Assembly: GCF_011022235.1 (NCBI RefSeq)
Contig: NZ_JAAIYP010000044.1
Coordinates: 62,001 to 126,000, forward strand
Reading direction: 5' to 3'
Length of the DNA: 64,000 nt
Source of the DNA: Magnetospirillum aberrantis SpK
GTDB lineage: Bacteria; Pseudomonadota; Alphaproteobacteria; Rhodospirillales; Magnetospirillaceae
This document shows positions 44,147 to 53,274 of the stretch, one piece after another. Both the position numbers and the translations under genes were made by a program. The notes below the pieces were generated by a model. It had not been told where the DNA came from, ran no database searches, and worked only from the letters and a program-made list of their open reading frames with translations. How positions within the stretch are numbered: position 1 is the first letter of the stretch; every line of letters begins with the position of its first letter.

Positions 44147-45207
44147 ATGACGTCGATATAGACCTGGGCGCCGACGTCCGAAACCATGCCGGCGGCACTG
44201 GGATCGGCACCGACCATGATCTTGCGGGCGGGGACGCCGCGCTTGGTCAGTTCGCGCGCCACCGCGTTGGCTCGCTTCATGGCGGCATCCAGGCTGCCCA
44301 TCATCTGCTGCACGTCGTCACCGCCGAACAAGGGCGCGGGGGCATGGCCGACGACCCGGACCACGCCGCCGGTCTGGCGATAAACGCGCGCCACCTCGGC
44401 GATCGAGGCGCGGTCGGCCGAGGTCAGGTTGGCCGAACCGGCGTTGAAGTCGAGCGACGCCACCTGGAAGCTGGCCGCGGGCTGGGCCACGGGTTCGGGG
44501 GCGGCCATGCCTTTGCCGCCACCCTTGACGCGGTTCCTGGCCGACGACGGCGGCACCAGATGGATCGGCTCTTCCTCGTAACGGGGAGAGCCGCCATAGC
44601 TGGCGACCATGTTCGGGCTCAGGCTCTGTTGTGCCGATTCCGCCAAGCGGCGCTGGAACTGCGCCTGCAACTGGCGACCGCCGCGGGCGGGCACGGTCTC
44701 GGGAATGTCGGCGGGCGCCGGCGGGGTCATGTTGACGCTGTCCGGCGGGGCGTTGGGGCCGTCGTCGCGCGCCGTACCTGGCAGCGCCTGGGCGGTGACG
44801 GCCGGCTTGGGCGGCACGCCCTCGGCGCTGGCGACCTGGGTGCCGGCCGGCGGCGGCGTGCGGCGGGCCAGTTGCTTGGTGGGCGTCACCTCGCGGCGGA
44901 TCGGTTCGGCGTATTTGGAATTGGTGCGGTCGGCCGGCAACCCTTCGGTCAGGTCGTCGCGCGAATCGGCGCCGGTCTTGCTGTCGGACGCGGCCTCGGC
45001 CTGTCCCTTGGCGGGCACGGGCTCGGCCACTGGGGTTTCGTCGTCGCCGGCGATCATCCGCTCGGCACCCTTGTACCATTCCACCGGGTTGACGGCGTCG
45101 GGAACCGACGAGCAACCGCTCAGCATCCCAACGGCGAAAAGTACCCGGACGGCCGTCAGCGCGCGTTCACGATTGCGACCGATGCTCAAATCCAAGCGAC
45201 CCATCAT
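44143..45207 (-). CDS. OmpA-like lipoprotein
   Basis: 354 aa. Lipobox VGMLSGC with Cys at about 32, then a long low-complexity Pro/Ala-rich linker (about 60-230), then an OmpA-C-like domain (FNAGSANLTSADRASIAEVARVYRQTGGVVRVVGHAPAP...RANAVARELTKRGVPARKIMVGA) that in relatives binds peptidoglycan. The strict OmpA NxxLSxxRA signature is only partly kept. A role in envelope anchoring is inferred. Coupled to the DUF2293 gene. Confidence 0.75.
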   Translation of the reverse strand: MMGRLDLSIGRNRERALTAVRVLFAVGMLSGCSSVPDAVNPVEWYKGAERMIAGDDETPVAEPVPAKGQAEAASDSKTGADSRDDLTEGLPADRTNSKYAEPIRREVTPTKQLARRTPPPAGTQVASAEGVPPKPAVTAQALPGTARDDGPNAPPDSVNMTPPAPADIPETVPARGGRQLQAQFQRRLAESAQQSLSPNMVASYGGSPRYEEEPIHLVPPSSARNRVKGGGKGMAAPEPVAQPAASFQVASLDFNAGSANLTSADRASIAEVARVYRQTGGVVRVVGHAPAPLFGGDDVQQMMGSLDAAMKRANAVARELTKRGVPARKIMVGADPSAAGMVSDVGAQVYIDVI

Positions 45208-45419
45208 GGTAAGACCCACCACCCCGATTGTCGTAGAGAATGGACGCAGTGCCAACTTTTACGGCATGTTCACGTTTAACAGGCTGGCGATTGAAAGTAT
45301 ATAGGTCAGGTAGGGGCTTTCGAAGGGGGTGATGCCGTTTCGCGGACGGTGCTATCCTCGACGTGGAACAGTCGCGATTGCTTTTTTGCGTTTCGTGGAA
45401 ACTCCAGACGAGGATTCTT

Positions 45420-47216
45420 ATGGCCGAAGAGATGGGTAACGACGTCAAGCTGATCGACCCTGCCGAACTGTCCAAGGCGATGGCCAACATCGCGGAACGC
45501 AGCCAGCGCGTCGTCGCCGAGTTCCTTAGCCGCCAGACGGCGGACCCGGCCTCGGTCAACCTCGATCCGCTCAACATCGGCAACGCCTTCATGGAGATGA
45601 CCACCCGGTTGATGACCGACCCGGCCAAGCTGGTCGAGGCCAATTTCAACCTGTGGCAGGACTACATGGCGCTGTGGCAGAACACCGCGCTCAAGTTCAT
45701 GGGCGAAGTAGCCGAGCCGGTGGCCCGACCCGACGCCGCCGACCGCCGCTTCAAGGACGAGATGTGGGAAGAGAACGAGATCTTCGACTTCATCAAGCAA
45801 TCCTACCTGCTGTCGGCGCGCTATCTGCATGGCGTCGTCAACGGGGTCGAGGGGCTTGACGACCACACCGCCCAGAAGGTGGATTTCTATACCCGCCAGT
45901 TCGTCGACGCCATGGCGCCGTCCAACTTCGTGCTGACCAATCCCGAGGTGCTGCGCACCACCGTCGAATCGGGTGGCGAGAACCTGCTCAAGGGCTTGAA
46001 CAACCTGCTTGACGACCTTGAACGGGGGCACGGCAAGCTCAGCATCAAGATGACCGATTACGACGCCTTCAAGGTGGGCGAGAACATCGCCGTCACCCCG
46101 GGCAAGGTGGTCCATCAGAACGACCTGATGCAGTTGGTCCAGTACACCCCGACCACCGACAAGGTGCTGAAGGCGCCGCTGCTGGTGGTGCCGCCGTGGA
46201 TCAACAAGTTCTACATCCTCGATCTGCGGGCCAAGAACAGCTACATCAAATGGGCGGTGGACCAGGGACACACCGTGTTCGTCATCTCCTGGGTCAACCC
46301 GGACGAGAAGCTGGCGGCCAAGACCTTCGCCGACTACATGAAGGAAGGCCCGCTGGCGGCGTTGGACGCCATCGAGAAAGCCACCGGCGAGCGTCAGGCC
46401 AACGTGGTCGGCTATTGCCTGGGCGGCACGCTGACGGTGTGCACCCTGGCCTACATGGCGGCCAAGGGCGACGACCGTTTCCTGTCGGCGACGCTGTTCA
46501 CCACCATGACCGACTTCAAGGAACCGGGCGAACTCGGCGTCTTCATCGACGAAGAGCAACTCCAGAACCTCGAAGGCATGATGAGCCAAAGCGGCTATCT
46601 GGACGGCCGCGACATGGCCATGACTTTCAACATGTTGCGGGCCAACGACCTGATCTGGTCGTTCGTGGTCAACAATTATCTGTTGGGCAAGGACCCGTTC
46701 CCGTTCGACCTGCTGTATTGGAATTCCGATTCCACCCGCATGCCGGCGGCCATGCACAGCTTCTATCTGCGCAAGATGTACCAGGAAAACCAGTTGGTGG
46801 TTCCCGGCGGCATCACCTTGGACGGTGTCGCCATCGACCTGTCCAAGATCAAGACGCCGATCTACATGCTGTCGACCCGCGAAGACCACATCGCGCCGTG
46901 GAAAAGCACGTTCTCGCTGACCCAGAACACCTCGGGGCCGGTCAAGTTCGTGCTGTCGGCCTCGGGGCACATCGCCGGCGTGGTCAATCCGCCGGCCGCC
47001 AACAAGTACTGTTACTGGACCAACGCCAAGAAGGTGAAGAACCCCGACACCTGGCTGAACGGCGCCAAACAGGAAGACGGTTCGTGGTGGCCGGATTGGC
47101 ATGCCTGGGCGTCCAAGTTCGGCGGCCCGCAGGTGGCGGCGCGACAGCCCGGCGAGGGCAAGCTGAAGCCGTTGGACGAGGCGCCCGGCTCCTACGTCAA
47201 GGCCCGCGCGGTCTGA
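45420..47216 (+). CDS. phaC: class I poly(3-hydroxyalkanoate) synthase
   Basis: 598-aa polymerase of short-chain hydroxyacyl-CoA at the granule surface. N-terminal PhaC_N domain, then the alpha/beta-hydrolase core with lipase-like box GYCLGG (331-336, nucleophile Cys333), the Asp in STREDHIAPW and the His in SASGHIAGVVNPP. ATG 45420 follows GAGGATTCTT. It stands alone with its own terminator; the phasin is about 40 kb away. Confidence 0.96.
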   Translation: MAEEMGNDVKLIDPAELSKAMANIAERSQRVVAEFLSRQTADPASVNLDPLNIGNAFMEMTTRLMTDPAKLVEANFNLWQDYMALWQNTALKFMGEVAEPVARPDAADRRFKDEMWEENEIFDFIKQSYLLSARYLHGVVNGVEGLDDHTAQKVDFYTRQFVDAMAPSNFVLTNPEVLRTTVESGGENLLKGLNNLLDDLERGHGKLSIKMTDYDAFKVGENIAVTPGKVVHQNDLMQLVQYTPTTDKVLKAPLLVVPPWINKFYILDLRAKNSYIKWAVDQGHTVFVISWVNPDEKLAAKTFADYMKEGPLAALDAIEKATGERQANVVGYCLGGTLTVCTLAYMAAKGDDRFLSATLFTTMTDFKEPGELGVFIDEEQLQNLEGMMSQSGYLDGRDMAMTFNMLRANDLIWSFVVNNYLLGKDPFPFDLLYWNSDSTRMPAAMHSFYLRKMYQENQLVVPGGITLDGVAIDLSKIKTPIYMLSTREDHIAPWKSTFSLTQNTSGPVKFVLSASGHIAGVVNPPAANKYCYWTNAKKVKNPDTWLNGAKQEDGSWWPDWHAWASKFGGPQVAARQPGEGKLKPLDEAPGSYVKARAV

Positions 47217-47238
47217 TTTCTGGATCGGTGTGGTGACG

Positions 47239-47270
47239 GGGCGGCGTCGGCGATGGCCGGCGCCGCCCTT
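47239..47270 (+). terminator. hairpin terminator after phaC
   Basis: GGGCGGCG (47239-47246) with CGCCGCCC (47261-47268) plus inner CGGC/GCCG, GATG loop, then TTGTCGTCT. Confidence 0.75.
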
Positions 47271-47299
47271 GTCGTCTCTACGCCCTGGGATTGTATTCC

Positions 47300-47341
47300 T
47301 TGACAATGGCTCGCATGTTCTGGTAAGAACATAAAGCGAAC
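47300..47341 (+). promoter_or_regulatory. promoter overlapped by LexA-type SOS box
   Basis: TTGACA (47300-47305), 18-bp spacer, TAAGAA (47324-47329). GAAC-N7-GAAC (47327-47341) covers the -10/+1 region. A dyad ATGTTCT/AGAACAT also lies at 47315-47332. Drives the gene at 47361. Confidence 0.65.
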
Positions 47342-47360
47342 ATTGTTTGGAGGGTGAGAA

Positions 47361-47777
47361 ATGGGTGGTTTCGAGAGCGCGGCCATGGCTTTGGGGTCGA
47401 TGGTCGCCAACCAACAGCAGTCCCGTCAGGCGGCGAAGGCCCAGTCCGCGCAGATGGAGGCGCAAAACGCGCTGGTGGTGCAGCAACAGCAGATCAAGGC
47501 CAAGCAGCAGCGCGACCTTCTGTCCCGTCAGATGGCCTCGGCGCGGGCACGGCTTGCCGCTGGCGGCGTCGGTGTCGGCTCGGGTTCAGGGCAGGCGCTG
47601 CTGGCCGGCATGGTCAAGGACAGCGAAAGCCAACTGGCCGATTCCGATGCCTTGCTACAGGGCCGTCAGGCCGCGTCCTCCGCCGGTAACAGCAGTTCCG
47701 GCAGCGGGTTGCTGCAAGGTTTGAACACGGTGCAACAGGCCTGGAACGTCATCCAGCGTTTGCCGGGCGGCGGCTGA
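47361..47777 (+). CDS. phage-like coiled-coil protein (virion-internal/ejection-type), 138 aa
   Basis: Gln/Ala-rich helix (MVANQQQSRQAAKAQSAQM, VVQQQQIKAKQQRDLLSRQ), then a Gly/Ser linker around RLAAGGVGVGSGSGQ and another helix. The composition and the AAGGV...SGS pattern resemble small internal or ejection proteins of podovirus-like prophages; this is similarity of pattern, not a proven family match. GGAGGGTGAGAA precedes the ATG, and the promoter carries a LexA-type box. No other phage structural gene is nearby. Confidence 0.5.
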   Translation: MGGFESAAMALGSMVANQQQSRQAAKAQSAQMEAQNALVVQQQQIKAKQQRDLLSRQMASARARLAAGGVGVGSGSGQALLAGMVKDSESQLADSDALLQGRQAASSAGNSSSGSGLLQGLNTVQQAWNVIQRLPGGG

Positions 47778-47786
47778 GGGCTCTGG

Positions 47787-48185
47787 CTATCTTAGCGCGT
47801 TGTTGACCAGATAGGTGGCGATGTCGGCGGCCTTGGCCTTGGTCTTGGGCGGCTCCTTGCCGTCCAGCGCCAGGGCGATCAGCCGCGCGTTCTCTACCGA
47901 CACCAGGTTGACCTTGACGATGCCGACGGCCCCCCTGAGCTTGGGGTAGTAGTTGGGATCGACCAGCTTTTCCTTGCGGGTCAGCCGTGTCATCACCTCG
48001 TCCTCGCTCTGCTCGGTCTCGGCGGTCTTCAGAACCTTCCAATCATCGTAACCGGCCAAGCCGGCCACCGCTTCGTCGGGACCTTGGCCATCGGCCAGCC
48101 CGACCTTGAACAGGTTCTTGCCCAAGCCGACATCGGCGCCCCATTCCTGCATGGTCTTGCTGATGGCGACGTAAAGGATTGCCAT
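47787..48185 (-). CDS. hypothetical protein, 132 aa
   Basis: Soluble protein starting MAILYVAISKTMQEWGADVGLGKNLFK; no family recognised. ATG 48185 has CGGAG upstream. Convergent with the phage-like gene (9 bp between stops). It is the last gene before the TCGA-poor island and has core-like base composition. Confidence 0.55.
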   Translation of the reverse strand: MAILYVAISKTMQEWGADVGLGKNLFKVGLADGQGPDEAVAGLAGYDDWKVLKTAETEQSEDEVMTRLTRKEKLVDPNYYPKLRGAVGIVKVNLVSVENARLIALALDGKEPPKTKAKAADIATYLVNNALR

Positions 48186-48222
48186 TCTTCGCTCCGTTGA
48201 AACGGCGGTGTGCCGAAATGGG

Positions 48223-48255
48223 AAGGGGGCCGCCGGCAGAACCGGCGACCCCCTT
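48223..48255. terminator. strong hairpin, possible terminator
   Basis: AAGGGGG-c-CGCCGG (48223-48236) pairs with CCGGCG-a-CCCCCTT (48242-48255), one mismatch. It lies 38 bp upstream of the gene at 47787 and may have ended a transcript entering from the right before the island inserted (inference). Confidence 0.5.
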
Positions 48256-48541
48256 GAACCACGCACCAAGTGTCGATGACGCCGGATTAGCGCTTGGTGA
48301 AATGGTGGCTTTTAAAAAGTATTTAATATCAATGCCTTGCGATGGAATAAAAAGCAGCACAAGGTCAGCACAAGCATATTTTTTTGAGAACCGGGCGGTC
48401 CGCATTTTCTAACACGCACCACCAGAGGGGGCAAGAGGTCAACTCGCGCTCATTGAGTGAGGGCGATTGTTGGGAGAGGTGACCCGTGCGATTGTTGGCG
48501 TTAGGAGCCGCCAAGCGGCACCGCCGAACTTAGGAGGAACA

Positions 48542-48856
48542 ATGTACTTCACCGAAGAAATCCTGCAACAGGTCATCCTGTGGGCGATTCAGCGGACCTC
48601 GCTTTCGTTGGGGCTTATTTCTGAAGGGGACCAGTTTATTCCGGAGGATGCCTTTGAGCGCATCGCCCTGGCTAAGGGACACCGGGATGCATTGATGGAG
48701 TTTGTTGCTGCTTATGGAGCTTGGTACGCCTTCCATCTAGAGATTTACAAAGCGGAGAAGCAGGGCAAGCTAAATCCGGAAGAAAACAACCGCTTGATGG
48801 CGCTTATTCATCGTCGCGACAATGCCAAAAAGACCTTGTTGGATATTACTGATTAG
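48542..48856 (+). CDS. hypothetical protein, 104 aa
   Basis: Helical soluble protein of lower GC than core genes. A strong ribosome site (TTAGGAGG) precedes ATG 48542. No family recognised. Two 11-bp direct repeats GCGATTGTTGG (48463-48473 and 48488-48498) lie upstream and may be regulatory. Convergent with the recombinase gene (7 bp). Confidence 0.55.
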   Translation: MYFTEEILQQVILWAIQRTSLSLGLISEGDQFIPEDAFERIALAKGHRDALMEFVAAYGAWYAFHLEIYKAEKQGKLNPEENNRLMALIHRRDNAKKTLLDITD

Positions 48857-48863
48857 GCGTTGA

Positions 48864-49415
48864 TTAGTGGTCATCGGCCAGCGCCCGATAGACGCTGGCC
48901 CGACCGATCCCGAGAGTGCGAGCGATATCCGCAGGGCGCACGCCTTGGGCCTTCAGGGCGCGCACTTCCTCCGGTTTGATGGTCGGCCTGCGCCCCTTGT
49001 ATTTGCCTTCAGCCTTGGCTTTGGCGATGCCTTCCCGTTGTCTTTCCAGCATTACCTCGCGCTCCCACTGGGCGATGCCACCGAGCAAGGTCAGCATCAG
49101 GCGTCCGTTTGGCGTGCTGGTGTCCATCCCCATATTCTGGATGCGCAGGCCAACGCCTTTCTCCTCCAGGGTTTGCGTGATCTGAAGGAGGTGGGAGACC
49201 GAGCGGGCCAGCCGGTCAAGCTTGGTCACGATCAGCACGTCACCTTCGCGAACGAAATCCAGCGCAAGAGCAAGTTGCTCGCGGGCGACGACATCCACCG
49301 ACGACACTTGTTCGCAAAACAGCTTTTCGCAGCCTGCGGCCTTTAGGTCGCGCACTTGGGCTTCCAGGCCAGCTTGCTGGTCAATGGTGGAGGTGCGGGC
49401 GTATCCGACGAGCAT
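48864..49415 (-). CDS. serine recombinase (resolvase/invertase family)
   Basis: 183-aa site-specific recombinase of the Tn3-resolvase/DNA-invertase size class. Nucleophile Ser9 in GYARTSTIDQQ, the conserved LDRLARSVSHLLQ, NGRLMLTLLGGIAQWEREVMLERQREGI, the E-helix and a C-terminal helix-turn-helix (RPADIARTLGIGRASVYRAL). All core residues intact. Immediately upstream is an inverted pair of 15-bp repeats likely to be its own site. Confidence 0.92.
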   Translation of the reverse strand: MLVGYARTSTIDQQAGLEAQVRDLKAAGCEKLFCEQVSSVDVVAREQLALALDFVREGDVLIVTKLDRLARSVSHLLQITQTLEEKGVGLRIQNMGMDTSTPNGRLMLTLLGGIAQWEREVMLERQREGIAKAKAEGKYKGRRPTIKPEEVRALKAQGVRPADIARTLGIGRASVYRALADDH

Positions 49416-49419
49416 TTGT

Positions 49420-49502
49420 CCAAATCCGTCTCATTTACTTCTTTAAACGCTATCACGAATCCCTGTTTCGTCAATGAGACAACGTATATGAGACAGATTT
49501 GG
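49420..49502. other. candidate res/crossover site of the serine recombinase
   Basis: CCAAATCCGTCTCAT (49420-49434) and ATGAGACAGATTTGG (49488-49502) are inverted 15-bp repeats with one mismatch, 53 bp apart, just upstream of the recombinase start. A further ATGAGAC lies at 49474-49480. The layout resembles the inverted subsites of resolvase-binding regions. Confidence 0.6.
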
Positions 49503-49616
49503 CCGTCATAAGCGCCAGCGCCCAGTGATTCGCTGAACCACGGTCTTTTGAGACGCGTCCCTTAGGGCGCGACGTTGTGTGGGGTCGCCGCCTTCCAAGA
49601 ACGGGTGAGTTTCCCG

Positions 49617-50978
49617 CTAAAGTTCAAGAGTGTATTCTTGCCCAGCGGAAAGGCTGCTCAATAAGGTGAGTGCGTCTTCAGAATATTTGTGGTTAATGGT
49701 CGTCTTTCCGCTTTTCACGGCGATATGATAGCGGTTATCGCTTGCCTTGATGTCAACGCCAGTATCCTGCCGAAGCTGCTCAATCAGCTTGTGTGCGCAG
49801 TGCCAACCTTTCCCGCCCAGCTTTTCCCCAAGATTGGTTAGGAGATATGGGTACTTGGCATTGAGAGCAGATGGATTGTCCAGGGTCGTAATGCCGTAAA
49901 CCTTCGCCAGTTCATCGGTTGAACTGACTGCGTGCTCCAGCACCTTGAAATCCACCTCCAGCGCACGGCTAGGAAGGTCGTGGCGAACAAGTTCATAGGT
50001 GCGCGCCATCAATGACCTGAGGATTTTAGGATTTACTTTGATTGCCGCTTCATCTGCGGCAAATGCGTCAAACACCCACTGGAATGAGGATGCGCAAATG
50101 CTTTTGACGCGCACACTTCTATCGCCCCCAACTGAAATCAGCTTTTCCCTGGCAGGGTATGCCTCTGTGATTTTTTCCTGCCATTCAACCAGATAGATGT
50201 TGGGTATAAGCTCTCCATTTGGACAAAGTATCTCGTCAATGTCAGACAGAATGGCTTTTATATTTTCATCGTTGGCACTGTAGCCGACAAAAAGCAAAGG
50301 GTGTTCGGCGAAGAAGGCAAGAAGCTTTGCGCTCAAATATTTCTTTTTGTTTTGAAACTCAACGTAGTCAGATGTGGTGAGGACAAGGCTGGCGTGATCC
50401 GAAACGCATCCGTGGATTTTGAAAATCTCTCCCACCGAAGCATATTGATGGCGAAGTATTTTCTGACCAATGACTGGGGCGTAGTCGCTGAAAACCGCTT
50501 CCGAAAAGCTGTCAAAGTTGGTCGTGATAACGGCGTGCGGGCGAATCGCTTGCAGAGCCGCCAACTCCGCCCGAAGGGCCGGGTCTTTCACTTGGTCGGC
50601 AGACTTGGGGGTGATGCTGGCTAAGTGTTCGCAGACCTTAAACTTTAAGTAAGCGTCTGCCCTGGTCTCGGGAGTAAACATTGAGTTCGGGAACAATGCC
50701 TGACCACTTCCCCAAGCCCATTCACGGTAGGAGTCCGCAAAAGTTTCACCGATATCGCTGTAGCTTTTGAACGCTTGTTTAAAATAGGCGAATGGCTTCC
50801 CAATGACCGGGCATTGTTCGGCCATCTTCTGCAAAAGCTCTTCCCAACTTGGCCCACCAAAGTAACGCCGGGAAAGACCGGAGCCGACAAAAAGGATTGG
50901 CTGGCACCCCATATTTTCTATGCAAGCTGCAACATCATCCTTGCAGTCGGCAATGTAAGATTCGTAGTCCTTCGCCAT
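49617..50978 (-). CDS. SIR2-like domain protein, candidate anti-phage effector
   Basis: 453 aa. An N-terminal SIR2-like NAD-binding fold: GSGLS (32-36), ITTNFD (151-156), catalytic-type His189 in KIHGC, and FVGYSAND (about 230). No zinc-Cys motifs, so it is the defence type that typically hydrolyses NAD+ rather than a deacetylase. The C-terminal about 170 aa (PYLLTNLGEKLG...HKLIEQLRQDTGVDIK...NRYHIAVKSG) is unrecognised and looks winged-helix-like. It is divergent from hsdR (140 bp). ATG 50978 chosen from the start of the fold. Noticeably lower GC than the neighbouring hsd genes. Confidence 0.85.
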   Translation of the reverse strand: MAKDYESYIADCKDDVAACIENMGCQPILFVGSGLSRRYFGGPSWEELLQKMAEQCPVIGKPFAYFKQAFKSYSDIGETFADSYREWAWGSGQALFPNSMFTPETRADAYLKFKVCEHLASITPKSADQVKDPALRAELAALQAIRPHAVITTNFDSFSEAVFSDYAPVIGQKILRHQYASVGEIFKIHGCVSDHASLVLTTSDYVEFQNKKKYLSAKLLAFFAEHPLLFVGYSANDENIKAILSDIDEILCPNGELIPNIYLVEWQEKITEAYPAREKLISVGGDRSVRVKSICASSFQWVFDAFAADEAAIKVNPKILRSLMARTYELVRHDLPSRALEVDFKVLEHAVSSTDELAKVYGITTLDNPSALNAKYPYLLTNLGEKLGGKGWHCAHKLIEQLRQDTGVDIKASDNRYHIAVKSGKTTINHKYSEDALTLLSSLSAGQEYTLEL

Positions 50979-51118
50979 CCCCCGATCCCCCGAAAAGTTC
51001 ACCTCGTGGGTCGCCAAGCGTGCGCGCCCTGGTGCTTTAACTACCTAACACAGCATCTCGCGGTTGTCGCCCCGATGTCGCCTCGGTAGACTGTTGAAGT
51101 CGCTGGGGGAGTCGCGTG

Positions 51119-53260
51119 ATGTCGGCCAATGAGGCGTTTAGTCGCGTAAAGATTGACGCGCAGTTACGGGATGTCGGCTGGAGCCTGTCGGACGGGAAGA
51201 GCGTCCGATACGAGTATGTCCTTCCCGATAAGACCAAGGCCGACTATGTGCTGTGTAACCGGCACGGTCATTCCTTGGCGGTCGTGGAGGCCAAAAAGGC
51301 GTCCATCAATCCCGTTGAGGCCGAGGGGCAGGCCCTGGCCTATGCCAAGCAGCTTGGCGTCCCCTTCATCTTCCTGGCGAACGGCGAGGAGGTGTGGTTC
51401 TGGGAGTGGGAGAAGGAAGCCCATCCCCGCAAGGTCGCCACCTTCTCCTCCCAGGCCGATCTTGAGCGCGCCGAAGCCCTGCGAAAGCTCCGTGTTGACC
51501 CGATGACGGTGGCGATTGACGCCAAGATCGCCGGGCGCGACTACCAGAAAGCCTGCATCAACGCGCTCTGCCAGGAGATCAACCTGGGCCGCCGCAAGAT
51601 GCTGGTCTCAATGGCGACTGGCACTGGCAAAACCAGAACCGCTGCCGCCTTCATCAAGCGACTGTTTGAAGCCAATGTGGTCAGCCGGGTGTTGTTCCTG
51701 GTGGACCGCATCACCCTCGCGAAGCAGGCCGAGGACGCCTTCGCGGAATACCTCCCCGATTACCCCGCCTATGTGCTGCGCGGTGGCCGCCGCTTCCAGG
51801 ATGAGAAGCGTATCACCATCTCCACCCTTCAGACCTTCATCGGCGAATACGCCAAGCTCCCCGCATCGTATTTCCAGCTTGTCGTCGTGGACGAGTGCCA
51901 CCGGAGCATTTACGGCAAGTGGTCGGGCACCCTGCGGCACTTTGATGGTATCCAGGTTGGCCTCACCGCCACGCCTTGCGTGATGAAGGATGCCGATGAT
52001 CTGCCCGATCCCGAGGACGGCCAGTTCATTCGCGACACCCTCAAGTTTTTTGAGGTTAAGGAGCCGACGTTCACATATTCGCTGAAACAGGCCATCCAGG
52101 AGGGCAACCTCCTCCCCTACCACATCTACCGCGCACTGACGGTCAAGACCGCCGCCGAGGGCGGGTTTGAAGTGAAGCGGGACGAGCTTGATTGGTCGGC
52201 GATGGACGAGGCCACGAAGGCCGAGTTTGAGGCCCTGTTCAATGGTGCGGATTCCATCGTCGTGGACCCGTCAGCCCTGGAGCGGAAGTTCACTATCCCG
52301 GAGCGCAACCGCGCCATCGTGCGCGAGTTTCGTCAGGTCTTGGAGAAGGGCTTCACCGGCAAAGACGGCGTGAAGCGCGCACCCCTTTGGGGCAAGACCA
52401 TCGTGTTCGCTGTCACGAAGAAGCACGCCGAGACCCTGGCCCATATGTTTGACCAGGAGTTCGCCGACAAGAAGCCGTCTCCCCAGACCCGCTATGCGGA
52501 TTTCGTTGTGTCGGGCTTGGGCGAAGACGACACCGTGGACGGCTTCACGAAAATCAAGCGTTTCAAGGACGAGGAGTTTCCCAAGGTCCTGGTCTCGGTG
52601 AATATGCTGGACACCGGCTTTGACGCCCCCGAGGTGGTCAATCTGGTGATGGCCCGCTTCACCAAGTCCACCATCCTCTATCAGCAGATGCGCGGGCGCG
52701 GCACCCGGCAGGCCCCGCACATCAAGAAGTCCGCGTTCACGATGTTTGACTTCGTGGGCGTGACCGACTTCCACGGCGACGACGAGGATGCAGGTGAGGG
52801 CGGATTCGTCATTCCGTCCAAGCCCCGCGACCCGACCGCGCAACCCCGTAAACTGCTCACCCTGGACATCTATGACCACATTGACCCGTCCACCCGCGAA
52901 TGGTTCACCGTTGACGAGGACGGCAACCTGATTCGCACCGACGAGCAGGAGGCCAAAGCCACCGAGTTGGGCCTGCTGTTTGAGGCGTGGCTGGTCGGGC
53001 GCTCGTTTGACACCGAGCAGATGCGCTGGCTGCGGATGATTGAGAGCCAAATCCGCGCCAACGCGGGTGAGATGGAGGAGTTCCAAGCCTACCATTTCAC
53101 TATGCCGCCCTTTTCCCTCAATGGCGGCTACCAGCGGGCGCGACAGGTGTTCGGCGGCGATGACGCCCTGAACGAGATGCTTGCCAGCCTGAACGCCGCC
53201 GTGTTTCCTGCCGCTCCCGGCGGCGACGGCCCCGCCCCTGAACAGCCTTCGGCGCATTGA
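51119..53260 (+). CDS. hsdR: type I restriction enzyme R subunit (HsdR)
   Basis: 713-aa motor-nuclease subunit. HSDR_N nuclease core: Asp42 in ADYVL and the catalytic EAKK (57-60). SF2 helicase: Walker A TGTGKT (167-172), DECH (258-261), LTATP, and motif VI QMRGRGTRQ. An EcoEI_R_C-like C-terminal domain completes it; this subgroup is shorter than EcoKI HsdR. ATG 51119 follows GGGGAGTCGCGTG. First gene of hsdR-hsdM-hsdS, 14 bp before hsdM. Confidence 0.95.
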   Translation: MSANEAFSRVKIDAQLRDVGWSLSDGKSVRYEYVLPDKTKADYVLCNRHGHSLAVVEAKKASINPVEAEGQALAYAKQLGVPFIFLANGEEVWFWEWEKEAHPRKVATFSSQADLERAEALRKLRVDPMTVAIDAKIAGRDYQKACINALCQEINLGRRKMLVSMATGTGKTRTAAAFIKRLFEANVVSRVLFLVDRITLAKQAEDAFAEYLPDYPAYVLRGGRRFQDEKRITISTLQTFIGEYAKLPASYFQLVVVDECHRSIYGKWSGTLRHFDGIQVGLTATPCVMKDADDLPDPEDGQFIRDTLKFFEVKEPTFTYSLKQAIQEGNLLPYHIYRALTVKTAAEGGFEVKRDELDWSAMDEATKAEFEALFNGADSIVVDPSALERKFTIPERNRAIVREFRQVLEKGFTGKDGVKRAPLWGKTIVFAVTKKHAETLAHMFDQEFADKKPSPQTRYADFVVSGLGEDDTVDGFTKIKRFKDEEFPKVLVSVNMLDTGFDAPEVVNLVMARFTKSTILYQQMRGRGTRQAPHIKKSAFTMFDFVGVTDFHGDDEDAGEGGFVIPSKPRDPTAQPRKLLTLDIYDHIDPSTREWFTVDEDGNLIRTDEQEAKATELGLLFEAWLVGRSFDTEQMRWLRMIESQIRANAGEMEEFQAYHFTMPPFSLNGGYQRARQVFGGDDALNEMLASLNAAVFPAAPGGDGPAPEQPSAH

Positions 53261-53274
53261 GATAGGATCAGACG

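Noticed and set aside
48286-48312. Minus-strand sequence resembling the 3' end of rpsI (ends FTKR-stop, like FSKR-stop) at the left edge of the island, a possible attL
   Set aside because: Identity is patchy, with no exact core longer than about 5 bp; tyrosine recombinases need an identical core. Could be chance.
49617-50978. Thoeris (ThsA) or prokaryotic Argonaute-associated SIR2 system
   Set aside because: No TIR-domain, SLOG, APAZ or Argonaute partner is present nearby.
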